Shown: piece by piece, positions 31,654 through 39,044 of the stretch
How the letters are laid out: each line of letters starts with the position of its first letter
Numbering within the stretch: the stretch's first letter is position 1
Origin: Flavobacterium sp. KMS
Lineage (GTDB): Bacteria > Bacteroidota > Bacteroidia > Flavobacteriales > Flavobacteriaceae
Assembly (NCBI RefSeq): GCF_000813005.1
Contig: NZ_JSYP01000029.1
Coordinates: forward strand, 1-40,627
DNA length: 40,627 bases
Direction of reading: 5' to 3'
Made by a program: the position numbers and the translations under genes
Notes under the pieces: generated by a model
The model's input: the letters and a program-made list of their open reading frames with translations, nothing else
Databases searched by the model: none
Told to the model about the DNA's origin: nothing

Positions 31654-33621
31654 CTATTCGTGATGAAAAGAAATAATGAACTCTGAACGTCTGTTTAATT
31701 GATGTTGTTTCTCAGAACATTTTACACCATCAGCACATTTATTTATCAATTGAGTTTCACCATAACCTTGGCCTGTAACTCTATCAGCTTTGATTCCTTT
31801 ACTTACAATATAATTAATAGTAGCTTTAGCTCTTCTATCAGAAAGTTTTAAGTTGTAAGCATTATCTCCACGACTATCTGTATGTGACTTAATATCAACT
31901 GTTAATCTTGGATAATCTTTTAAGATCTGTACAACTTTATTCAATTCTTTTTCTGAAGATTTTCTAATATTAGCACCATCTAAGTCAAAATAAATTGGTT
32001 GTAAATCAAGAGTTTTTGTTAAATCAGAACCATCAGTAATAGTTTTCCCTCCTTCACCTTCTAACTCTTTTACACTAGGATCTGTTACCAAATATTTATC
32101 AATCTCAAAACTTTGATTTTCAAATTTCTTAGGAATAAGTAATTCATGCGTTTGTTGATAATAACCAACTTTATCATAAACTAAAGAATAATCTCCTACT
32201 GGTACCTTTAACAAATATTCGCCTGCATTATCAGTATAAAACTCATCTACCATTTTCTTATTTGAATCAAGAACAGTAATCTTAACTTTTGGTAACAATT
32301 CGTTTTGTTTACTATCATATACTTTTCCGAAAACAACAAGATCATATTTAACTTTAATCGGTTCTAATTCTGTCAAACCATAAATTTGATCATCATTAGT
32401 TCTATTAGATGCAAAGAAACCTTTATGTGTTTCTGGATTAATTACAAATCCAAAATCATCTCCAGATGAATTTATTGGTTTCCCAACATTAACAATTTTA
32501 TAAGTGTTATCAGTATTCTTGAATGCTTCAAAAACATCTAAACCACCAAGTCCTGGATGTCCATCAGATGCAAAATAAAGTTGCCCTGTAGTTGACATAG
32601 AAGGAAAAGTCTCTCTTCCTATTGTATTAATAGTTGGTCCCATATTTTTAACCTCACCAAAAGTCCCATCCTCATTGATTGCAACTTCATATAAATCCGT
32701 TTGCCCAATAGAACCTGGTCTGTCTGAAGCAAAAATTAAACTTTTACCATCAGGTCTCAAAGCTGGATGAGCATTTGAAAAAGAATCACTATTAAAAGAT
32801 AAATCTTCAATGTTAGTCCATTTGTCTTTTACAAGTGTAGCTCTGTAAATTCTAAGACGGTTTGTTTTTGTTTCATCAACACCATATTTATTACCCAAAA
32901 AGTTACTTCTGGTAAAATACATTTGATTACCATCCGCAGTAACTACAGCTGTTGATTGGTGGAAAACTGAATTTACTTTTCCATTCATTCTTTTAGCATC
33001 AACTAAATCTCCATCATCAGTGATTGTCGCTTCATAAAGTTTGAAAAAAGGTTTTTTATTCCATCTGTCTTTCATTCTCTCTACAACATTTGTATCTCTT
33101 GCAGAAGTAAAAATAACCTTATTGTCTTTATAAAAAGATACTCCATAATCAGGCATATTAGAGTTAATACTAACAGGTTTAATTGTAAAACGATTTGACT
33201 GTTTTTCAATATTCTGTAAATACTCAGTACCAGCTGCAATTGCTTGCTGTCCTGATTTACTATTAAGCTCTTTTATGATTTTTGATGCCTCTTCAAATTG
33301 TCCATTAGATTTTAGACACTGCGAATATCTAAATAACTGGTCATTTGTGAAAACGTAATTATCTTTTAATTTTGCTATCTGATTATAAGACTTTAGAGCA
33401 TTCTTGTAATCACCATTAAAAAAGTACGAATCCCCTAATTTTGCATAAATTCCAGAAGAGCCAAATTCTTTTTGAACTAGTTTGTCATATAAATCACTTG
33501 AACTAACGTATGCATATGCTTGTTTATCGTAATTTTTTTCTGCTCTATTAACTAATCTGTCTTGCGAATAAGAATTATGCAGACCAAATAATACTATCCA
33601 AAGTAAAAAGTATTTTTTCAT
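31654..33621 (-). CDS. PorE-like OmpA-family protein (TPR, beta-propeller, CRD, OmpA)
   Basis: 655 residues from the ATG at 33621, giving a clean signal peptide (MKKYFLLWIVLFGLHNSYSQ) and an A-rich leader; an ATG at 33639 would add six residues. Domains in order: TPR-type helices (AKLGDSYFFNGDYKNALKSY), PD40/WD40-like propeller blades (HPALRPDGKSLIFASDRPG, YFASDGHPGLGGLDVFEA), a carboxypeptidase-regulatory beta-sandwich (GKVYDSKQNELLPKVKITVL) and a C-terminal OmpA peptidoglycan-binding domain (IKSHTDSRGDN, LSDRRAKATINYI). This is the PorE domain order; PorE links the type IX system to peptidoglycan in Porphyromonas. In Flavobacterium many paralogues pair with SprF-like proteins, so this is probably such a paralogue. 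Last gene of a three-gene unit. Confidence 0.9.
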   Translation of the reverse strand: MKKYFLLWIVLFGLHNSYSQDRLVNRAEKNYDKQAYAYVSSSDLYDKLVQKEFGSSGIYAKLGDSYFFNGDYKNALKSYNQIAKLKDNYVFTNDQLFRYSQCLKSNGQFEEASKIIKELNSKSGQQAIAAGTEYLQNIEKQSNRFTIKPVSINSNMPDYGVSFYKDNKVIFTSARDTNVVERMKDRWNKKPFFKLYEATITDDGDLVDAKRMNGKVNSVFHQSTAVVTADGNQMYFTRSNFLGNKYGVDETKTNRLRIYRATLVKDKWTNIEDLSFNSDSFSNAHPALRPDGKSLIFASDRPGSIGQTDLYEVAINEDGTFGEVKNMGPTINTIGRETFPSMSTTGQLYFASDGHPGLGGLDVFEAFKNTDNTYKIVNVGKPINSSGDDFGFVINPETHKGFFASNRTNDDQIYGLTELEPIKVKYDLVVFGKVYDSKQNELLPKVKITVLDSNKKMVDEFYTDNAGEYLLKVPVGDYSLVYDKVGYYQQTHELLIPKKFENQSFEIDKYLVTDPSVKELEGEGGKTITDGSDLTKTLDLQPIYFDLDGANIRKSSEKELNKVVQILKDYPRLTVDIKSHTDSRGDNAYNLKLSDRRAKATINYIVSKGIKADRVTGQGYGETQLINKCADGVKCSEKQHQLNRRSEFIISFHHE

Positions 33622-33641
33622 ATGTATTTTTGTAATCATTA

Positions 33642-34562
33642 TTAAAAGAATCTCGGATTAATCATTCGTTTATTTGACTTATTGAAAAGATCAAATCTTA
33701 AGAAAAATTCATGTGAACCTGAATTATAATTTCCTAGGTTTGTAGTTTCATAATCATACGCATATCCAACCTGTATACCATCTGTTACCTGGAAACCAGC
33801 CAATCCACTTACACTAGCATCTACACGGTATGCAGCTCCAATTGTAAATTTATTATTAATTAAGAAGTTTGCAGATACATCAACAGCTATAGGTGCTCCC
33901 GATACAAATTTTGCTAAAACTGCTGGTTTGAATCTTAAGTACGGATTAATATCAAATACATATCCTGCAATACCATAAAAATGCGATTTTGTAGTATAGA
34001 CAGATGATGAAACATCATCAAAAAAATCTGTTTTTAATAATTTTGGAACCGATACTCCAACATACCAATTATAGGTATGTACATATATTCCCGCTCCAAC
34101 ATTAGGTGAAAACTGAGATTCTTTACCCATTAAATACGGATCCTCTGCATTTTTGATATTTAATTTAGAATAATCTACTACAAAATTGTCAAATCCTCCA
34201 GAGATACCAAAAGAAACTTTTAAGTCACCATTATTACCCATAATTGTATAGGCATAATTAAGCATAACTCCAGTATTTTTTGTTGGTCCTATCTCATCAC
34301 TTACTACGTTTAAACCAATACCGTTAGCATGATACCCCAATGGACTTTGTATAGAAAAATTCATTGTTTTTGGAGCTCCATCAAGACCAACCCACTGTGT
34401 TCTGTATAACCCCATTGCACTTACCAAATCTCTTGAACCCGTATATCCTGGATTAAAAGTCATTGTATTGTACATGTATTGTGTATACTGGGACTCTTGT
34501 TGTGCCGAAGCATCAAAAATCCCTAACAATACAATTGTTACTATGTAAAAAATCTTTTTCAT
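33642..34562 (-). CDS. PorP/SprF family type IX secretion-associated outer membrane protein
   Basis: 306 residues. Signal peptide ending DASAQ, then the canonical start QESQYTQYMYNTMTFNPGYTGSRD and YRTQWVGLDGAPKTMNFSIQ, closely matching SprF. The remainder is beta-strand-rich and ends with an amphipathic HEFFLRFDLF strand near the C-terminus, as in outer-membrane barrels. It is predicted to assist outer-membrane translocation or anchoring of its partner, the CHU_C-domain protein encoded 36 nt upstream; the PorE-like gene follows almost without a gap. This gene order is repeated in many Bacteroidota. Confidence 0.92.
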   Translation of the reverse strand: MKKIFYIVTIVLLGIFDASAQQESQYTQYMYNTMTFNPGYTGSRDLVSAMGLYRTQWVGLDGAPKTMNFSIQSPLGYHANGIGLNVVSDEIGPTKNTGVMLNYAYTIMGNNGDLKVSFGISGGFDNFVVDYSKLNIKNAEDPYLMGKESQFSPNVGAGIYVHTYNWYVGVSVPKLLKTDFFDDVSSSVYTTKSHFYGIAGYVFDINPYLRFKPAVLAKFVSGAPIAVDVSANFLINNKFTIGAAYRVDASVSGLAGFQVTDGIQVGYAYDYETTNLGNYNSGSHEFFLRFDLFNKSNKRMINPRFF

Positions 34563-34598
34563 TAGTTGTAATTATTTTTAATTTAATGATTTTTAATT

Positions 34599-35918
34599 TT
34601 ATTGATTATTGATGTATAGGTATCCAGATTTCTCTTTTCCTTCTTCTCCCTTGGTATATCTCAATATGTAGAAATAAGTTCCTGTAGGAAGTTTTTCACC
34701 TCTATTTACGGTTACACGACCATCAGAGTATCCTCTAAACATCACATCACTCTCATTATATGATTTTGCATCATATACTTTTACTCCCCAACGGTTGTAA
34801 ATCTCAACTGAATTATCAGGGTAATCTTTAATACCTTCAATAAGGAAAGTATCATTAACTCCATCCCCATTTGGAGATACAGCATTATAAACAATTACAT
34901 CATCTAATGGCTTATTATCCTTAACAAGTGCCATTGTAAAAATTCCATATCCACTAACCTGAGCAGTTAATAATTGAGAATACCCAGCATCTTTACTTGT
35001 ATTAGGAATAGGTTCACTTACTTCTCCTTTTTCCTCAATCCATTTGGACGAAGCTGTATCCCAACGCACAATAACTACTTTCATTCCTGAAGCAACATCA
35101 AGAAACTCATTTGGTGTTGTTTGTGAATCTAACGTAAGAGTTAGTACAATTTTATCAGCTCCTTCATCTTGTGTTACATTCCAATATTCCTTATCATTAA
35201 TCAATAATATAGAATCCTCTTTACTTGCATGCTTATATTGATTATCAGAATTTTGATGAAAATACTGAGCTGTATAGATATTACCATCACCAGTGCCTTC
35301 TTTAGCATGAAAAGCAGGTCTAAAAAAAAGATCATTCCCTACTGGAAATTCAAACATACTATTTCCTATTTTCTCTACTTTACCATCAACAAAACTTAAG
35401 TCACTAGCATCAGAATGTATGGCATTTTCATTAAAAATCACCCTACTTTCACTCTCCTTATTCTTATCCTCATTAGACACTATTATTCCTGTTAGAAATT
35501 CTGCCTTTCTGTTAACTGAAATAATTTGATTCAGACGAAAAGAAACCAATGTATCTGATTGGCTATCAAAAATCACATCTTGAAAATTAGTAATTTTACG
35601 CCCTTCAAGCTTCTGAACTTTTTTGCCATTGAAAATAGTTTGTCCATCACTTTTATCACTAAACAACACATCTCCATCATTGTTCCAGTTATCAAAAATG
35701 TAAACGATTCCATCATTTGTAAAACCTCCCGAAGGCTTGTTTATATATGGTTCATAAACCGATAATATAGTCTTATCATCTACCTTTATGATACCGTCAT
35801 TAATAAACTGCGCTTGCCCACTTTGAGAAGCCAACAAAACCAGTACAAAACTTAAGATACCACCAGGGTAGCTAACAATTGATTGTTTTGTTTCTTTATA
35901 TAAGTCATTTTTTTTCAT
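34599..35918 (-). CDS. Secreted protein with CHU_C gliding motility-type sorting domain
   Basis: 439 residues. An extended signal peptide (hydrophobic ILSFVLVLLASQSG, cleavage near AQA/F) precedes a beta-rich body of about 300 residues with no recognised domain. The C-terminal 95 residues form a CHU_C/type B sorting domain: NAVSPNGDGVNDTFLIEGI, YPDNSVEIYNRWGVKVYD and LPTGTYFYILRY. Type B domains direct export by the type IX system and depend on a SprF-like partner, here encoded immediately downstream. Likely a cell-surface or released protein. The promoter has a -7 match at 35966-35973. Confidence 0.9.
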   Translation of the reverse strand: MKKNDLYKETKQSIVSYPGGILSFVLVLLASQSGQAQFINDGIIKVDDKTILSVYEPYINKPSGGFTNDGIVYIFDNWNNDGDVLFSDKSDGQTIFNGKKVQKLEGRKITNFQDVIFDSQSDTLVSFRLNQIISVNRKAEFLTGIIVSNEDKNKESESRVIFNENAIHSDASDLSFVDGKVEKIGNSMFEFPVGNDLFFRPAFHAKEGTGDGNIYTAQYFHQNSDNQYKHASKEDSILLINDKEYWNVTQDEGADKIVLTLTLDSQTTPNEFLDVASGMKVVIVRWDTASSKWIEEKGEVSEPIPNTSKDAGYSQLLTAQVSGYGIFTMALVKDNKPLDDVIVYNAVSPNGDGVNDTFLIEGIKDYPDNSVEIYNRWGVKVYDAKSYNESDVMFRGYSDGRVTVNRGEKLPTGTYFYILRYTKGEEGKEKSGYLYINNQ

Positions 35919-35965
35919 ATATAATATTATAATTTATTACACAAATCGCACTTTCTATTATGATA

Positions 35966-35973
35966 CAAAGCTA
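35966..35973 (-). promoter_or_regulatory. -7 element of the T9SS-type cassette
   Basis: TAGCTTTG on the minus strand fully matches TAnnTTTG, 48 nt upstream of the ATG at 35918; a TTG lies 15 nt further upstream, shorter than usual spacing. Confidence 0.55.
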
Positions 35974-36201
35974 AATCAATCACAAAATCAACTTAACCCG
36001 TAAAAGTTATTGCTATATCAAAATAAGACGAATTAATTTCAGCTATATCTAGCTTATATCTCCCTTAAATCTATCCTTAGTATTCACTATCTCATCATTT
36101 TATTTCAAGTCATTTCCTTAATACTTAAACCAAATCCAATTAAATAGTTTTTTATAAATTTCAAATAAATATGAGCTTATAAATTCTCTGAAAAAGAACA
36201 A

Positions 36202-36225
36202 AAAAGAGAACCGAAGTTCTCTTTT
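36202..36225 (-). terminator. Second minus-strand terminator with tetraloop
   Basis: AAAAGAGAAC pairs with GTTCTCTTTT around CGAA (UUCG on the minus transcript), followed on the minus strand by a U-rich run. Confidence 0.8.
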
Positions 36226-36383
36226 CATACAAAAATCTAATCATCAAAAACCATAATATTCAAAATCAAAAGTTGTCCTTCTTTTCACTTAAACACTCTG
36301 TTATCAACATTACAAATTTCTTATTAACCCATCATTATTTTTACCTCTAAAAGCTTTTAAACTTATAGATTTGGGTATAAAAA

Positions 36384-36407
36384 AAGAGAGAGCTAAAGCC
36401 CTCTCTT
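36384..36407 (-). terminator. Terminator of the Ig-like repeat protein gene
   Basis: AAGAGAG and CTCTCTT arms, extended inward by GC pairs with one mismatch, and seven Us on the minus strand. It lies about 145 nt after the stop codon at 36551. Confidence 0.75.
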
Positions 36408-36550
36408 CATAAAAAAAATAAAAAACTATGTTACAAATTGATTGTAGATTAATTCTATTAAAAACTTAATACTAGTTTCTTTTTTAAACACCTCTTTTAT
36501 AATATTAATACAAGAGGTGTTCATACTTTTAAACTTAAATAACCTTACTA

Positions 36551-38974
36551 TTATTGAACCATATAAGTTTTAATTGTATTATTTTGTGCGTAATCTACAG
36601 CCCATGCAAAAAGATTCGCATAGAAAATACTGTTATATATAGTAACATTGTGACTACCAGCACCATAATTAGGTTTTGCTACAGGAACACCTCCTGAAAG
36701 CATACTCGCTGGGTAGTTTCCGTATTGGTTGTTACCTACCACACCCGCATTATAACCCGCATCTCCAATAAAAACAAACCCGTATGTATTGTCTCTAAAA
36801 GAGAAAACTTTAGATGACCCTTTTTCTGTTGCTAACACGGTACTATTCGTAGGTGCTGTAGTAAGAAATATTGAGTTATCAACATCACCTCCTAAGCTTA
36901 ATCCTGCAGTATTACCAAAAGGACCGTTTAGAATAGGATCTGCTATATTTGCTATATCACTTAGGTTCAAACCAACAGAATTATTTGCCGCTACTGTGGA
37001 AACATTAGTTCCAAGGATACCATTTATAACATTTGGTATGTTACCATCTCTCTCTGAAGCGAAGATAACTACTCCTTTTTTGTTTTTAACAAAATCTGAT
37101 AAAACCGCAATTACATCTGCATTAGGCTGGTAATTATATGCAATATGAATAATATCAGCATTATTTGTATTAATACTATTCCTAAGAGTAGTAGCACTTG
37201 TACTACCACCTAAATTAAAGAATTTAAATGTTCCTAACATCTGAACTTTACCATTCGGACCAAAATTATTTGTATTAGCTAATATTGCTGAAGAAGCCTG
37301 ACTACTACTGCTACTAGCAGGATTGTAAAGACCATCCCCAATACCAATTACATTCATTGTACGGTATGTAAATAAAATAGACTTAGAACACGTTACACTA
37401 CTTGAAGTACTATTAGTACTAACTGTGTAAGCATATGAACCTCCTGCTGTAGGAGTTCCTGAAGCTTTTAGTGTTATTGTTTGCGCTCCTGTACTCGTGA
37501 AAGTTCCCGTAGCAGAAAAAGAAACTCCATTAAGTGTATTAGTGGTAATACTATAATCTCCTACATAAGTCACGTTTACCGGAACTGCCATTGAATTCTC
37601 ACTTGTCATAGCTACATTAGGAACATAACTTCCTGAAGTTGTAATACTATTACATGTCATTGTAAAAGCAATAGGTTGTTTTGCAATAACTAAATTAAAA
37701 TAACAAGTTGCTGGATCTGTCTGAGTTCCTGTTACTGTTAATTCTGCTGTAGCTCCACTCGTAGGTGTCCCTGTTCCTCTAAGCACCACTGTATCTGCAC
37801 CAAGTTTTGTCAATACGATTGCACCTGAAGAGAAAGATACTCCGTTAACAGTGTTCGTCGAAATTGTTGTTGCCCCTGTAGCTGTAACATTTATAGGTAA
37901 CGTAATTGTATTATTAGTTGAGTTAAGCGCAACATTTTGCATATATGCTCCACTTTGTGTAGCTCCAGCACAATCCATAGTAAATGCTACTGGTGCAACT
38001 ATTACTGAAATACCATTACAAGATCCTCCTGCAACAGTACTTGCATTAGAAGTAATATCAAAAAGATTAGTCCCTGAAGCAATTGGAGTACCAGTTCCTG
38101 ATAATACAACCTTTTGAAGTCCTGTTGTAGTAAAAGTACCTTGTCCCATGAATGAATATCCGTTTACAGTATTCGTTTTCATACTCCAAAAACCTGTATT
38201 AGATACATTAACGTCAAGCGTTAACTTATTATCAGCTGTTAAAGGTATTCCAATATTATAAGATCCAAATCTGTCAAGACTTCCACAAGAAATAGCAAAA
38301 TCAACATTAGCTTTTTCTATATAGATATGTGGTGTACAATCACAAACTACACCATTTAAAATCACTGTTACTACGTCACCCGGATCTCCAGTAGCGTAAC
38401 CTGTGTTAGGTCTTCCCGTTCCTTTTAATGTTATATCATAAACTCCAGCAGAAGGAAAATTTCCACTCGCTTCAAAATAATACCCATTGGCAGTTGTAGC
38501 TGTCATCGTATATGTACCTGCTTGTGTAACTGTAACAGGAACCGTAAGTGTATTATCTCCTGATAAAGTAACTCCTTGCTTGTACGTACCATTAGCTATA
38601 ACTAATGAACATTGTGCTGCAGAAACATCAAATACTGCTGGTGGAGGTGTACCACACATACTTAACCATTGTACTCTTAAAGAATCCCAATAGTCAAAGC
38701 AATTTGAATTTGTATTAAATATCAATAGACCATTTGATAAATTGGCCGTAGGAATAGCATTACGTTGAGCTGTACTCAAACGTGAAATCAACATTCCTTT
38801 GTTATTACTCTCTAATTCGAAAATAGCACCATCTTTAGCTTTGGTTGCACCACCGCTAATAGTTCCGTCTTTGATTTTTGCTGTTTCTACCTGAGCAAAA
38901 ACAGAACCAAAACTTAATAAACATAGGATAACCGCTAAGGTCATCTTCTGCATTTGATTTATATAATTTTTCAT
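36551..38974 (-). CDS. Secreted protein: four Ig-like repeats plus Rossmann-like C-terminal domain
   Basis: 807 residues. Signal peptide (about 1-28, ending VFAQ). Residues about 35-110 form a fibre-type head with ESNNKGMLISRLSTAQRN and LSNGLLIFNTNSNCFDYWD. Four repeats of about 105 residues follow (about 115-560), each with a first-strand Cys, TNTVNGVSF-type and GTGTPTSG-type segments and a second Cys near the end, suggesting one disulfide per repeat. The last about 250 residues differ: MNVIGIGDG, ADIIHIAYNYQPNADVIAVL and NKKGVVIFASERDG look like alternating strands and helices of a ThuA/class I amidotransferase-like fold, without an obvious catalytic Cys. No standard type IX sorting tail was recognised. 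The stop is followed by a terminator at 36384-36407. Confidence 0.8.
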   Translation of the reverse strand: MKNYINQMQKMTLAVILCLLSFGSVFAQVETAKIKDGTISGGATKAKDGAIFELESNNKGMLISRLSTAQRNAIPTANLSNGLLIFNTNSNCFDYWDSLRVQWLSMCGTPPPAVFDVSAAQCSLVIANGTYKQGVTLSGDNTLTVPVTVTQAGTYTMTATTANGYYFEASGNFPSAGVYDITLKGTGRPNTGYATGDPGDVVTVILNGVVCDCTPHIYIEKANVDFAISCGSLDRFGSYNIGIPLTADNKLTLDVNVSNTGFWSMKTNTVNGYSFMGQGTFTTTGLQKVVLSGTGTPIASGTNLFDITSNASTVAGGSCNGISVIVAPVAFTMDCAGATQSGAYMQNVALNSTNNTITLPINVTATGATTISTNTVNGVSFSSGAIVLTKLGADTVVLRGTGTPTSGATAELTVTGTQTDPATCYFNLVIAKQPIAFTMTCNSITTSGSYVPNVAMTSENSMAVPVNVTYVGDYSITTNTLNGVSFSATGTFTSTGAQTITLKASGTPTAGGSYAYTVSTNSTSSSVTCSKSILFTYRTMNVIGIGDGLYNPASSSSSQASSAILANTNNFGPNGKVQMLGTFKFFNLGGSTSATTLRNSINTNNADIIHIAYNYQPNADVIAVLSDFVKNKKGVVIFASERDGNIPNVINGILGTNVSTVAANNSVGLNLSDIANIADPILNGPFGNTAGLSLGGDVDNSIFLTTAPTNSTVLATEKGSSKVFSFRDNTYGFVFIGDAGYNAGVVGNNQYGNYPASMLSGGVPVAKPNYGAGSHNVTIYNSIFYANLFAWAVDYAQNNTIKTYMVQ

Positions 38975-38987
38975 ATTCTTAAATTTT

Positions 38988-39027
38988 AATCAGTCTCAAA
39001 GCACTTAAAAAGTGCTTTGATCTGATT
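38988..39027 (-). promoter_or_regulatory. Intercistronic hairpin between two surface protein genes
   Basis: CAAAGCACTT pairs with AAGTGCTTTG (10 bp, AAA loop), extended by outer AATCAG/CTGATT pairs. No clear U-run follows on the minus strand, so it may attenuate or protect mRNA ends rather than fully terminate. It lies 14 nt before the start of the Ig-like protein gene. Confidence 0.6.
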
Positions 39028-39044
39028 AATTATTAATTGATTTA

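Larger units (their letters stand above)
35974..36550 (-). other. Intergenic region with two minus-strand terminators
   Basis: No protein gene. Two separate Rho-independent-type hairpins (36384-36407 and 36202-36225), both with U-runs for the minus strand, lie about 160 nt apart. The DNA between them could encode a small RNA ending at the second hairpin; a TAAGTTTA near 36360 on the minus strand is a weak -7 candidate. Confidence 0.45.
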
